A stretch of DNA of 64,000 bases from an uncultured Naasia sp. (GTDB taxonomy: Bacteria > Actinomycetota > Actinomycetes > Actinomycetales > Microbacteriaceae): NCBI GenBank assembly GCA_913778905.1, contig CAJYYA010000016.1, forward strand, positions 124,001-188,000. The letters are read 5' to 3'. Both the position numbers and the translations under genes were made by a program. The notes under the pieces were generated by a model. It saw only the letters and a program-made list of their open reading frames with translations. It made no database searches and was not told where the DNA came from. Positions 18,010-27,043 of the stretch are shown here, in pieces. Position 1 is the first letter of the stretch. Each line of letters begins with the position of its first letter.

Positions 18010-20325
18010 ATGACCAACCACATCCCCGCCGTCTCCGCCCGGGTCCGCGGTCTGCTCGACAGCATGACCCTCGAGGAGAAGCTTGCCCAGCTCGTCGGCT
18101 TCTGGGTCGACGAGGGCGGCGAGGTCGTCGCTCCCATGCAGGGCGAGATGGCGGCATCCGACCGCTACGACGTCGCGACCGAACACGGACTCGGGCACCT
18201 CACCCGCGTGTACGGCACGCGTCCCGTCGATCCCATCGAACGCGCCAAGTGGTTGTGGGCCGAGCAGCGGCGTCTGCAGAACGAGACGCGTCTCGGGATC
18301 CCCGCACTCGTGCACGAGGAGTGCCTCACCGGGCTCGCCGCTTGGCAGGCCGCCACCTTCCCCACGCCTCTCGGCTGGGGCGCGTCGTTCGACCCCGAAC
18401 TGGTCGAGGAGATGGGCCGCTTGATCGGCGAGTCGATGCACGATCTCGGCGTTCACCAGGGGCTCGCGCCCGTGCTCGACGTGATCCGAGACCCCCGCTG
18501 GGGCCGGGTGGACGAGTGCATCGCCGAGGATCCATACGTCGTCGGCACGATCGGCACGGCCTACGTGCGCGGTCTGCAGAGCGCCGGAGTGCACGCGACG
18601 CTCAAGCACTTCGTGGGCTACTCCGCTTCCCGAGCCGGGCGCAACCACGCTCCGGTGCACGCCGGGCCGCGCGAGATCGCCGACGTGTTCCTGCCACCGT
18701 TCGAGATGGCCGTGCGCGACGGCGGCGTGCGCAGCGTCATGAATTCGTACACCGACATCGACGGGGTGCCCGTCGCGGCCGACCCGACCCTGCTCACCGA
18801 CCTGCTGCGCGAGAAGTGGGGCTTCGACGGCGTCGTCGTGTCCGACTACTTCGCGGTCGCGTTCCTGCAGATCATGCACGCGGTTGCCACGGACCGATCC
18901 GAGGCCGCCGCGCTCGCTCTGCGCGCGGGTATCGATGTTGAACTGCCGACGGGCGACGCCTACCTCGGCCCGCTGGCCGAGGCGGTGCGCTCCGGTGCCG
19001 TCGAGGAGTCACTCGTCGACCGGTCGGTGCTCCGCGTACTCGCGCAGAAGGAGGAGCTCGGTCTGCTCGATGCCGACTTCAGCACTCCCCCGACCAGCAT
19101 CGACCTCGACAGCCCCAGGCACCGGGAGGTCGCGCGTCGTCTCGCGGAGGAGTCGATCGTGCTGCTGACGAACGACGGCACGCTCCCCCTCACGCCTCGA
19201 GACGGCCGCGCGCCCGTGGTGGCCGTGGTCGGGCCGAACGCCGACTCGCCGGAGGCGCTCATGGGCTGCTACTCGTTCGCGAATCACGTGCTCGTGCACC
19301 ACCCCGACATGCCCCTCGGGTTCGAGATCCTGAGCCTGACCGAGTCGCTGCGCGCGGCCATGCCCGACGCGTCGATCCGCTCGGCCGTCGGGTGCGCCGT
19401 CGAGGGCGACGACGACTCCGGATTCGCCGAGGCCGTCGAGCTGGCGGCGGATGCCGATGTCGTGATCGTCGCGGTGGGCGACCGCGCCGGTCTGTTCGGC
19501 CGCGGAACCGTCGGCGAAGGTAACGACTCCGAGTCGCTCGAGCTCCCCGGAGTGCAGCGCCGGCTCGTCGAAGCGCTCGTGGCGACCGGGACCCCGGTCG
19601 TGCTGGTTCTGCTCACCGGGCGTCCGTACGCGATCCGGTGGGCGGTCGAGGGCGCGTCCGCTCCCGCCGCGGTGGTGCAGGCGTTCTTCCCGGGCGAAGA
19701 GGGCGGGAACGCACTGGCGGGAATCCTGACCGGCGCGGTGAACCCGTCCGGTCGCCTGCCCGTCTCTCTCCCCCGCTCGGCGGGTGCGCAGCCCTTCAGT
19801 TATCTGCACCCCCGGCTCGGCGGCCCGTCCGAGGTCACGAGCACGGACAGTACCCCGGTGCTCCCCTTCGGTCACGGTCTGTCCTACACGTCGTTCACCC
19901 GCTCCGACCTCGTGGTCGACGCGAGTGTCGCGGCGGGCGGCGCCTTCGATGCCTCGGTGATCGTGATGAACACGGGTGACCGCGCTGGGACGGACATCGT
20001 GCAGCTCTACGCGCACGACGTGACCGCGAGCATCACCCGGCCCGTTGCGCAGCTGCTCGGCTACGCCCGGATCGATCTCGAGGCGGGGCAGAGCGCCCGC
20101 GTCTCGTTCCGCGTCCCGACCGGCCGTCTCGCCTTCTCGGATACCCGGATGACGCGCGTCGTCGAACCCGGGCCCGTGGACGTGTGGGTGGGCGCCTCGG
20201 TCGCCGACCGCGAGACGGCCGGCCGTATCGACATCACGGGTCCAGTGCACGAGGTACAGGCGTCCGACGAGCGACTCGTCACGGTCTCGGTCGACCGGGC
20301 GGCCCCGCTGACCCTGCGAGCCTGA
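18010..20325 (+). CDS. GH3 beta-glucosidase
   Basis: A 771-residue family 3 glycoside hydrolase without a signal peptide, so intracellular. The N-terminal barrel contains KHFVGY (199-204) and the nucleophile motif GVVVSDYFAV with Asp279. The C-terminal sandwich domain follows (SIVLLTNDGTLPL, PNADSPEALMGCYSF, VVAVGDRAGLFGRGTVGEG), and the protein ends with a fibronectin-III-like domain (FGHGLSYTSF onward). The ATG at 18010 follows AAAGG. As the last gene of a sugar-importer operon it most likely hydrolyses the imported beta-glucoside or xylo-oligosaccharide. Confidence 0.95.
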   Translation: MTNHIPAVSARVRGLLDSMTLEEKLAQLVGFWVDEGGEVVAPMQGEMAASDRYDVATEHGLGHLTRVYGTRPVDPIERAKWLWAEQRRLQNETRLGIPALVHEECLTGLAAWQAATFPTPLGWGASFDPELVEEMGRLIGESMHDLGVHQGLAPVLDVIRDPRWGRVDECIAEDPYVVGTIGTAYVRGLQSAGVHATLKHFVGYSASRAGRNHAPVHAGPREIADVFLPPFEMAVRDGGVRSVMNSYTDIDGVPVAADPTLLTDLLREKWGFDGVVVSDYFAVAFLQIMHAVATDRSEAAALALRAGIDVELPTGDAYLGPLAEAVRSGAVEESLVDRSVLRVLAQKEELGLLDADFSTPPTSIDLDSPRHREVARRLAEESIVLLTNDGTLPLTPRDGRAPVVAVVGPNADSPEALMGCYSFANHVLVHHPDMPLGFEILSLTESLRAAMPDASIRSAVGCAVEGDDDSGFAEAVELAADADVVIVAVGDRAGLFGRGTVGEGNDSESLELPGVQRRLVEALVATGTPVVLVLLTGRPYAIRWAVEGASAPAAVVQAFFPGEEGGNALAGILTGAVNPSGRLPVSLPRSAGAQPFSYLHPRLGGPSEVTSTDSTPVLPFGHGLSYTSFTRSDLVVDASVAAGGAFDASVIVMNTGDRAGTDIVQLYAHDVTASITRPVAQLLGYARIDLEAGQSARVSFRVPTGRLAFSDTRMTRVVEPGPVDVWVGASVADRETAGRIDITGPVHEVQASDERLVTVSVDRAAPLTLRA

Positions 20326-20421
20326 ACCGGAGTATGCAGTCGAAGTGGTGACCACCCGGCCTTCCTCCGAGTCATCATCCGCCGATGACCCGACGAGTCG
20401 GCCGGGACGCGAAGATGAGGT

Positions 20422-21294
20422 GTGCGCCCTTCCGTCCTCCGTTACGCAGCCTTCGCCGCAGCACCCCACGGCGGGAACCCCGCCGGGATCGTCCTCGATG
20501 CATCCGAATGGTCCGACGAGACCATGCAGTCGGTGGCCGCAGACGTCGGGTTCGCGGAGACCGCGTTCGTGACGCGCGCCGTCGGGCCCGACGGCGACGA
20601 GGGGCCGCGGCGGGTGCCGATCCGGTACTTCTCTCCGATCGCCGAGGTGCCGTTCTGCGGCCACGCGACGATCGCGACCGCCGTGGCGCTCGCCGAGCGG
20701 CACGGGACGGGCGACTACCTGTTCGAGACGGCGGCCGGGCCGGTGTCCATCGCGACGCGGGTGGAGGATGGGAGCATCATGGCGTCGTTCACGAGCGTGG
20801 AGCCGCACCTCGAGGACATCGATCCCCTGGTGCTCGAACGCCTCCTCGGACTTCTGGGAACCTCGCGCGACCGGCTGCATCCCGCCTACCCGCCACGCAT
20901 CTCGTTCGCCGGGAACCGACATCCGATCCTCGTCTTCGCTGATCGGCGGGAGTTCGACGCGTTCGTGTTCGACCCGGACGCCGTCCGCGCGTTGATGGAT
21001 GCGGAGGGGTGGGCCGGCACCGTCACCACGCTGTTCGCGGAGTCGGCGACGCGGTTCGATTCACGCAACGTGTTCCCCGTGGGAACGTTGACCGAGGACC
21101 CGGCTACGGGGTCGGCGGCCGCATCGGTCGGCGGATATCTACGGGCGCTCGGGCTCATCGAGACCCCGGCACGGGTGACGATCACGCAGGGTTCGCACGT
21201 CGGTCGGCCGAGCCTGCTGATGGTCGACATCCCGAAGGTCGGCGGGATCACCGTGACGGGGACAGCCCGCTCGATGGAGGATGCGGAGGGGTAG
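20422..21294 (+). CDS. PhzF-family isomerase-like protein
   Basis: A 290-residue protein of the PhzF / diaminopimelate-epimerase-like fold. The family pattern is visible in both halves: GGNPAGIVLDASEWSDETMQ near the start with AETAFV, RYFSPIAEVPFCGHATIATA around residues 70-90, and GTLTEDPATGSAAASVGGYL in the C-terminal half. Family members isomerise small acidic or aromatic substrates; the substrate here is unknown. It starts with GTG, with a GATGAG-like ribosome site rather close. It stands alone after the beta-glucosidase gene and converges on the BenE-type gene. Confidence 0.9.
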   Translation: MRPSVLRYAAFAAAPHGGNPAGIVLDASEWSDETMQSVAADVGFAETAFVTRAVGPDGDEGPRRVPIRYFSPIAEVPFCGHATIATAVALAERHGTGDYLFETAAGPVSIATRVEDGSIMASFTSVEPHLEDIDPLVLERLLGLLGTSRDRLHPAYPPRISFAGNRHPILVFADRREFDAFVFDPDAVRALMDAEGWAGTVTTLFAESATRFDSRNVFPVGTLTEDPATGSAAASVGGYLRALGLIETPARVTITQGSHVGRPSLLMVDIPKVGGITVTGTARSMEDAEG

Positions 21295-21329
21295 GCCACG
21301 TGTGGACCGCATGCAGGCCGCCGGGTGGG

Positions 21330-21440
21330 CCTCGATACGCCTCGCTACTCGGCCGGTCTCGGTACGCGGCGCTTCGCGGCCGCTACTCGACCTCCGGAAC
21401 CACCACGGACGTCGCGTAGGCCGCCAGGCCGTACCGAGAG
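21330..21440. repeat. Intergenic inverted repeat between convergent genes
   Basis: A further copy of the 13331-13530 family: CCTCGATACGCCTCGCTACTCG, GGTACGCGGCGCTTCGCGG and an inverted GTAGGCCGCCAGGCCGTACC. It lies between the ends of the PhzF-like and BenE-type genes. A bidirectional terminator function is inferred from position. Confidence 0.85.
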
Positions 21441-21483
21441 CGGGAGGCAGCAGGCGTCAGCAGCCAGAACCGGTCCGCCTCGC

Positions 21484-22668
21484 TCAACCGCGGCGGCTCA
21501 GCACCGCGCGGACCACGAGGCCCGCGATGAGGGCGAGGAACGCCGCCGTCAGACCCGCGACCGCGACGCCCGATGCCGCGGTCGCGAAGGTCACCACCGC
21601 GGGGATACGGTCGCGCGGCTCCGCGAGCGCCGCCTGCAGAGACGCGGCGAGAGTGCCGAGCAGAGCGAGGCCCGCCACGGCGGGGATGACGCCTGTCGGA
21701 GCGAGCAGGATGAGCGCCGCGAAAGCGGATGCTCCGACACCGAAGACGAGGTAGAGACCTCCTGCCGTCATGCTGGCGATCCAGCGGCGGGAACGGTCCT
21801 CGCCGGCCTCGGGACCGGCGGCGAGCGCCGCACTGATCGCGGCGAGGTTGATCGCGTGTCCGCCCGCGGCGGCCCCGATCATCGTGCCGGCGCCCGTGAC
21901 GAGCATCGACCGCCGCCAGGGCACCTCGAACCCGAGGCCCTTCATGACCGCGACGCCGGGGATGTTCTGCGAGGCCATCGTCACGACGAACAACGGGATG
22001 GCTATGCTCACCACTGCTCCGACAGTCAGTTCCGGTGCGGTGAGCACGAGCCGTGGCGTCAGGTCGGCCACCGGGACGGCCGCTCCCGTCGCCGCCGAGG
22101 AGACGACGATCACGACGATCGCGGCGAGGAGAGCCACGGGGGTCGCCCAGCGAGAGGCGAACCGGAGTGCGAGCAGCCACACCACTATCACGGGGGCGAC
22201 GGCGAAAGGATTCGCCGCAAGGCCGGTGATGGGGCCGAGACAGAGTTGGAACAGGATTCCGGCGAGCATCGCCTGCGCGACGGAGGAGGGGATGCGCCCG
22301 ATCAGCGCCCCCAGCCACGGGACGAGCCCGGTGACGAGGATGAGGGCACCCGTCACGAGGAACGCCCCGACCGCGGCCGGCCACCCGCCCTCGACCGTCC
22401 CCGTCGCGGTGAGGAGCGCTGCTCCCGGGGTCGACCATGCGACCGTCACCGGTGAGCGCGTCGACAGCGCGAGCCCGATGCAGGCCAGCCCCATGGTGAT
22501 GCTGAGCGCCAGCAGCCCGCTCGAGGCCTGATCGGGAGATGCCCCTACTGCGGCCAGCCCGGTGAGGACGACGACGAACGAGCTGGAGAACGCGACGAGG
22601 GCCGAGACGACCCCCGCTGACACGGGACGTAGCCCGTTGGCCGGACCGATCGTGATCTCCGAGCTCAT
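21484..22668 (-). CDS. BenE-family benzoate/aromatic-acid:H+ symporter-like membrane protein
   Basis: A 394-residue protein, almost entirely hydrophobic with about eleven to twelve membrane segments. It matches the BenE/YdcO pattern: an early GVVSALVAFSSSFVVVLTG, WSTPGAALL in the first third, VVTMASQNIPGVAVMKGLG in the middle and GGHAINLAAISAAL after it. BenE proteins move benzoate or related compounds with protons. No aromatic catabolism genes are nearby, so the substrate is open. The chosen ATG gives a start just before the first helix; a longer frame upstream lacks similarity. It lies 52 bp after the unknown gene at 22721. Confidence 0.88.
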   Translation of the reverse strand: MSSEITIGPANGLRPVSAGVVSALVAFSSSFVVVLTGLAAVGASPDQASSGLLALSITMGLACIGLALSTRSPVTVAWSTPGAALLTATGTVEGGWPAAVGAFLVTGALILVTGLVPWLGALIGRIPSSVAQAMLAGILFQLCLGPITGLAANPFAVAPVIVVWLLALRFASRWATPVALLAAIVVIVVSSAATGAAVPVADLTPRLVLTAPELTVGAVVSIAIPLFVVTMASQNIPGVAVMKGLGFEVPWRRSMLVTGAGTMIGAAAGGHAINLAAISAALAAGPEAGEDRSRRWIASMTAGGLYLVFGVGASAFAALILLAPTGVIPAVAGLALLGTLAASLQAALAEPRDRIPAVVTFATAASGVAVAGLTAAFLALIAGLVVRAVLSRRG

Positions 22669-22720
22669 CCCGCCAGTTTCGCGTCTCGCGGGCGGTCGTC
22701 GCGAGACGACACGGTTCGGA

Positions 22721-23305
22721 TCACTCCGTGAAGGCCGCCTGCCCCATTCGCGCCCAGCGGGCGGACGTATCCGCGACCATCTCATCCGAGGGAGGAGGGG
22801 CGAAGAACAGGTCGCGAGCCGTCCCGGGGATCCCGAGGGACTTCGCGAGACGAGGAAGAGCCGCCACCGCGTCTTCGGCCCTGACCCCCAGGCGGGCGAG
22901 GACCACGAGTCCGCCTCGCATCGCCACGGCCCCGGCGTTCTGGAGGCAGATGATGTCCCCGTCTTCACTGCGGGTCACCACCCAGTGCGAACGCGGAGTC
23001 GGCACCGCCCACACCGTGCCCTTCCAGGTGTAGGTGCCCAAGCCGCAGTGCTCCTCCACGATCCGACCCGCGTAATGCAGCGTCCGACCGAGGATCTGAC
23101 ACTGGAACATCGCTCGTTGCATCCCGTTCCGTGGCTCGGCGATGAGGATCTGAGCGCACCTCTCGGCTCGGTCGAACCTCAGCGTCGCAGTCGACGCCGC
23201 GATCATGTACCAGTGGCCCACGGTCTTCTCCGGGACCGCGTGGATCAACCCTCCCTGCTCGTGAGACTTCTCCCACGTCGCACTCAGATCGAGCAATCCA
23301 TCCAC
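22721..23305 (-). CDS. Hypothetical protein
   Basis: A 194-residue soluble protein that I do not recognise. It has no signal peptide or membrane segment. It is fairly rich in Trp, Cys and His (for example VGHWYMIAAS, MQRAMFQCQILGRTLHYAG) and ends with a Pro-rich then acidic stretch (FFAPPPSDEMVADTSARWARM). It starts with GTG and lies upstream of the BenE-type gene in the same direction, so the two may be co-transcribed. Confidence 0.7.
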   Translation of the reverse strand: MDGLLDLSATWEKSHEQGGLIHAVPEKTVGHWYMIAASTATLRFDRAERCAQILIAEPRNGMQRAMFQCQILGRTLHYAGRIVEEHCGLGTYTWKGTVWAVPTPRSHWVVTRSEDGDIICLQNAGAVAMRGGLVVLARLGVRAEDAVAALPRLAKSLGIPGTARDLFFAPPPSDEMVADTSARWARMGQAAFTE

Positions 23306-23514
23306 CCCCGCGATCGAGACGCGTCAATTTGTCGACTCAGGTTATCTATTCCGAGCATCGCTCATGACCATCCGGGCCGGTCACCGCACCCACGCCCACC
23401 CCCAGAACGGGACTCCGGCCATGCTCGGGGGCGCGCCCCAGCATCCGCCGATGACCTTCACGGTCTGAGTTGTCACGATGAGACCCCATCCGATCCCACG
23501 CCGGAGGCCGAGAC

Positions 23515-24933
23515 GTGACCGACCCGCAATCTCCCGACCACTACGACATCGCCGTCATCGGCGCCGGACCGGCGGGCACCGCGGCCGCTCTTCGCGCCGC
23601 GGAGCTCGGCGCGCGGGTCGTGGTGCTCGAGGCCGGCCGCGTCGGCGGGACGTGCGTCAACACGGGCTGCGTCCCCACCCGCGTCCTCGCGAAGACGGCA
23701 CGCCTCATCCGGGAGGCACGCGCAGCGGACGACTACGGCATCGATGTCGGGACGCCCACCATCGACTGGCCGGCCGTCGTCACGCGCGTGCACGAGCGAG
23801 TCGATGCCGTCCGGTCCATCAAACGCGAAGCGGAACGGTTCGCAGAGGCGGGCGTCACCCTCATCCACGAGGGGCGCGCACGCTTCGAGGACGATCGAAC
23901 ACTCGTGCTCGACAGCGGGCGCCGGGTGAGCGCCGACTCGATCCTCATCTGCGTGGGCGGGCACTCCAAGCGCCTCCCCGTCCCCGGCGCCGAGTTGGCC
24001 ACCGTCCCCGAGGACGTGCTCGAGCTGCCTGAGCTCCCCCGTCGCGTCGCCGTCATCGGCGCGGGCAACACGGGTGCGCAGCTGGTGACGGTTTTCAACT
24101 CCTTCGGGTCGAAGGTCACCCTGCTCGACGTCGCACCCCGAGTCCTCATGGCGTCGGACGCATCGATCGCCGACACGGTCTCCGGGGCTCTTCGCGACGC
24201 AGGCGTGGCCGTGCACACCGGCATCGAGACCGTCGAGCGCCTCGAGGCCGCTGAGAGTGGCGCGATCTCGCTCAGCTGGAAGGACTCCGGCGAGAGCACG
24301 TCTGCCGAATTCGACGTCGTGATCATGGCCACGGGATGGCCGGCCGACGTCGAGGATCTCGGACTCGAGCGGGCGGGCATCGAGATCGACCGGTCGAGGA
24401 TCCCCGCCGACCAGTACTTCCGCACGATCGTCCCGCACATCTTCGCCGTCGGAGACGCGAACGGGCGGGACATGCTCGTGCAGGCTGCGCAGTTCGAGGG
24501 CGAAGCCGCCGCCGAGAACGCCGTCCTCGGCGCGAACCGCCGAACTCCGCACCATCTGCTCCCCGCCGGGGGCTTCACCGATCCCGACTATGCCGGAGTG
24601 GGTCTGACGGAGGAACAGGCACGCGACCGGGATCCCTCCTGCGTCGTGGCGACCGTGGGGTACGACGCGCTCGATCGTGCGGTCATCGACGACCGGGGAA
24701 ACGGCTTCCTGAAGCTCATCGCGGACCGTCGCCGTGAACTGATCCTCGGGGCGCACGCGGTCGGAGAGAACGCCGTCGAGGTCATCCAGTCGGTGACGAC
24801 CGCCATGGCCGCCGGCATCGATGTGTCGACGTTGGCCGGGGTCCGATTCGCCTATCCGACCTACAGCGCGGTCATCGGCATGGCTGCCCGGAAGCTGCTC
24901 GCCGAGAGCGCGAGCCCCGCCCTCCTCGACTGA
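23515..24933 (+). CDS. FAD-dependent pyridine nucleotide-disulfide oxidoreductase (dihydrolipoyl dehydrogenase-like)
   Basis: A 472-residue class I flavin disulfide reductase. The FAD site GAGPAG (16-21), the redox pair in GGTCVNTGCVP (Cys47, Cys52), the NAD(P) site GAGNTG (182-187) and the second FAD motif IFAVGDANG are all present. At the C-terminus, where lipoyl dehydrogenases have the catalytic His-Pro-Thr...Glu, this protein reads AYPTYSAVIG, so the histidine is tyrosine (447) and the glutamate is missing. It is therefore probably not a classical lipoyl dehydrogenase. It starts with GTG after GGAGG and stands alone. Confidence 0.88.
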   Translation: MTDPQSPDHYDIAVIGAGPAGTAAALRAAELGARVVVLEAGRVGGTCVNTGCVPTRVLAKTARLIREARAADDYGIDVGTPTIDWPAVVTRVHERVDAVRSIKREAERFAEAGVTLIHEGRARFEDDRTLVLDSGRRVSADSILICVGGHSKRLPVPGAELATVPEDVLELPELPRRVAVIGAGNTGAQLVTVFNSFGSKVTLLDVAPRVLMASDASIADTVSGALRDAGVAVHTGIETVERLEAAESGAISLSWKDSGESTSAEFDVVIMATGWPADVEDLGLERAGIEIDRSRIPADQYFRTIVPHIFAVGDANGRDMLVQAAQFEGEAAAENAVLGANRRTPHHLLPAGGFTDPDYAGVGLTEEQARDRDPSCVVATVGYDALDRAVIDDRGNGFLKLIADRRRELILGAHAVGENAVEVIQSVTTAMAAGIDVSTLAGVRFAYPTYSAVIGMAARKLLAESASPALLD

Positions 24934-24945
24934 CCCGCCACCCTC

Positions 24946-25028
24946 GCGCTCAGCAGGAACTTCGGCACCTCAGCAGGACGAATTCGGCGGATTCCTCCTG
25001 CTGAGGTGCCGGAGTTCCTGCTGAGCGC
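24946..25028. terminator. Long inverted repeat between convergent genes
   Basis: Two 33-bp arms (24946-24978 and 24996-25028) pair with only one mismatch around a 17-base loop. Each arm holds two CTCAGCAGGA units. A further GGAGTTCCTGCTGAG unit follows at 25051-25065, so the motif is reused. It lies between the ends of the oxidoreductase and AI-2E-type genes and could end transcription in both directions. Confidence 0.8.
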
Positions 25029-25076
25029 AAGAAGAGGGCTGTTGGGCGGCGGAGTTCCTGCTGAGGGCGAGGTGGA

Positions 25077-26180
25077 TCAGACCTTGGCGTCCTGGCGCGG
25101 CTGGATGACCTGCTTGTAGATGAGCAGGAACGACGCCGTCACCGGGATGGCGATCAGTGCGCCGAGGAGGCCGAGCAGCGTACCGCCCACCAGCGCGCCG
25201 ATGACCACAAGCGAGCCGGGGATGGAGATCGCGCGATTCATGACGCGCGGGGTCAGCACGTAGGCCTCGAGCTGCATGTAGGCCAGGTAGACGCCGGCGA
25301 AGATCAGCGCCGGGACGGGCCCTACGAAGAGCGCGAGCGCCGTCGCGAGGCCGAGGAAGATGACGGATCCGACGAGCGGGATCAGCGTGATGAAGAACGC
25401 GATGACGGCCATCAGCGCAGGGAACGGCAGACCGAGGAAGAAGTAGAGCGCCAGTGCCACCACCGCATTCATGGCGGCGAGGATGACCATGCCAACGAGG
25501 TACCCACCGATGGATTCGGTGATCTGCTCGGTCAGGTCGGCGACCTTCGGACGGTTGCGCGCCGGCATGAGTCGCACGAAGGCGCGCTTGATGGCGGGCA
25601 TCGACGCGAGGAAGTAGAGGGTCAGGACGATGATGATGACCCCGCCGGAGATCCCCTCGGCCACGGTGGCGCCGACAGCGAGCACACCGCCGCCGATGTT
25701 CGCGAGGTTGCCGGGATCGCTGAAGAAGGAGGCGACCTGGTTCGCCAAGTCGGAGATGTTCTCGCCGAACGTGGACGACAGCCAGGAATAGAGGTCCGAC
25801 TTCTGGAAGTCGGCGATGAGGGTCGGCACGTTGCCGACGAACTGAGTGATCTGATCGACCACCGTCGGCACGATCAGTAGGAGGACACCCGTGACGACGG
25901 CCGCGAACGCGACGCAGACGGCGACGATGGCCCAGGCGCGTTTCACCCCTCGCTCGACCAGATAGCGCACCAGCGGATCGAGCCCGAGCGCCGCGAACAG
26001 GGCGAACCCGATGTAGATGAGCACAGTCGACAGCGAGGAGAGAGCTGCGGCCAGGCCGATGGCGACGAGACCGCCGAGGGTGAGGAAGAAGCCGACCGTG
26101 AAGGGGTGGTGGCGGGTCCAGGACTTCTGGTTCTCCTGCGCGGTCTTCTCGGCGACTGCGGCGGGGCGACGGGTGAACAT
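25077..26180 (-). CDS. AI-2E family transporter (PerM-like membrane protein)
   Basis: A membrane protein of 367 residues from the ATG used here. The layout is that of the AI-2E/UPF0118 family: N-terminal helices (FTVGFFLTLGGLVAIG, VLIYIGFALFAALGLDPLV), a long soluble loop (about residues 110-190), then a helix cluster with ESIGGYLVGMVILAAMNAVV, FFITLIPLVGSVIF and the C-terminal LEAYVLTPRVMNRAISIPGSLVVIGALVGG. I chose the ATG at 26180 because a TAGAGT -10 ends six bases before it; a GTG two codons upstream is possible. The transported compound is unknown. It is divergent from the gene at 26243. Confidence 0.9.
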   Translation of the reverse strand: MFTRRPAAVAEKTAQENQKSWTRHHPFTVGFFLTLGGLVAIGLAAALSSLSTVLIYIGFALFAALGLDPLVRYLVERGVKRAWAIVAVCVAFAAVVTGVLLLIVPTVVDQITQFVGNVPTLIADFQKSDLYSWLSSTFGENISDLANQVASFFSDPGNLANIGGGVLAVGATVAEGISGGVIIIVLTLYFLASMPAIKRAFVRLMPARNRPKVADLTEQITESIGGYLVGMVILAAMNAVVALALYFFLGLPFPALMAVIAFFITLIPLVGSVIFLGLATALALFVGPVPALIFAGVYLAYMQLEAYVLTPRVMNRAISIPGSLVVIGALVGGTLLGLLGALIAIPVTASFLLIYKQVIQPRQDAKV

Positions 26181-26186
26181 CGTCAC

Positions 26187-26192
26187 ACTCTA
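26187..26192 (-). promoter_or_regulatory. -10 element, likely leaderless
   Basis: Minus-strand TAGAGT followed by six bases and the ATG of the AI-2E-type gene. Confidence 0.45.
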
Positions 26193-26230
26193 GGGATGAG
26201 GACACCCGCCATCGCTGAGCCCCGGCGGAA

Positions 26231-26236
26231 TACGCT
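26231..26236 (+). promoter_or_regulatory. -10 element, likely leaderless
   Basis: TACGCT followed by six bases and the GTG start of the gene at 26243. Confidence 0.45.
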
Positions 26237-26242
26237 GTACGG

Positions 26243-26875
26243 GTGTCCGATGCCTGGCAGGAACTGCCCCTGAGCCGTTCGCGCTCCGGGGAGGACGAGA
26301 GCGGCGTCAGCAACGACTGGCGTCTCAGGACCGTCGACGCACTCCGAGCGTTCGCCGCCTCGCTCGACGGCCTCACCCCGGAGCAGTGGGCGGCGGACTC
26401 GCTCCGCCTCCAGCCGGGCCGGCTGCCCCGCTCCCCCTATTCCGTCGCGGCCTGCGTCGGCGGTCTCGTGACCGCGCTCGACGCGCGTCCCCTCGACCGC
26501 TTCATGCGGCGGATCGAAGTCGCCCCCGTGCCCGACGCCCCCGCCCAGCTGCGCCGTCGCGCCGACGATCTGGCCGCATCGACCGTGAAGGGGCACCTGC
26601 ACCCGCTGACCCTCGTCGTCGTCGCAGCTGCCGATGTCACCGTCGCACTCGATCTGCCGGACCCCATCGCGCCCCTCTCGACCGGGTCCGTCGCGCTGGG
26701 CCTTGCGACGGCTGCGCCGGCAGAGATCCGCGGAGCGATGCAGGGACGGTCGCTCGTTCCCGACGACGGCGAGTGGGCGATCGCACGCGGTCCTGCGATT
26801 CGCGGGACGGGCGCCACGCTCGTCGCCTGGTTGAGCGGGCGAGAGGTCATGCCCTGGTTCGACAGGGCCGGCTGA
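26243..26875 (+). CDS. Hypothetical protein, possibly DinB/maleylpyruvate-isomerase-like
   Basis: A 210-residue soluble protein. The section WRLRTVDALRAFAASLDGLTPEQW resembles the first helix of the DinB-like maleylpyruvate isomerase N-terminal domain, and RGPAIRGTGATLVAWLSGRE near the end resembles that domain's last part. The metal-binding histidine pattern between them is not clear, so this is a distant or degenerate member at best. It is divergent from the AI-2E-type gene, with only 62 bp between starts, and appears to have a leaderless GTG start. Confidence 0.6.
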   Translation: MSDAWQELPLSRSRSGEDESGVSNDWRLRTVDALRAFAASLDGLTPEQWAADSLRLQPGRLPRSPYSVAACVGGLVTALDARPLDRFMRRIEVAPVPDAPAQLRRRADDLAASTVKGHLHPLTLVVVAAADVTVALDLPDPIAPLSTGSVALGLATAAPAEIRGAMQGRSLVPDDGEWAIARGPAIRGTGATLVAWLSGREVMPWFDRAG

Positions 26876-26890
26876 CCGAGGCGGATCCTC

Positions 26891-27024
26891 CCCTTCATTT
26901 CGCTTCGCTCAATGGGCGGGCGGGGCGGAGCGGATGCGTGGCCCCTTCATTTCGCTTCGCTCAATGGGCGGGTGGGGTGAGGCGGATGTGCGGCCCCTTC
27001 ATTTCGCTTCGCTCAATGGGCGGG
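26891..27024. repeat. Three direct repeats of 30 bp with a 52-bp period
   Basis: Identical 30-base units (26891-26920, 26943-26972, 26995-27024) containing TTCATTTCGCTTCGCTCAAT are separated by two similar 22-base GC-rich spacers. The regular period and related spacers indicate tandem duplication. The block sits between the convergent 3' ends of the gene at 26243 and mmsB. Confidence 0.95.
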
Positions 27025-27043
27025 CGGCGGCGGGTGAACGGCA

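Noticed and set aside
20326-20421. Separate small gene between the GH3 and PhzF-like genes
   Set aside because: Only 96 bp with short palindromes (GTGGTGACCAC); no frame with a start and ribosome site.
23364-23468. 34-codon ORF upstream of the flavin disulfide reductase
   Set aside because: No ribosome site, no -10 at the right distance, and composition like non-coding sequence.
26891-27024. CRISPR-like pattern: 30-base repeats with 22-base spacers
   Set aside because: Only three units, the two spacers are similar to each other, and no cas genes are present. It is a tandem duplication.
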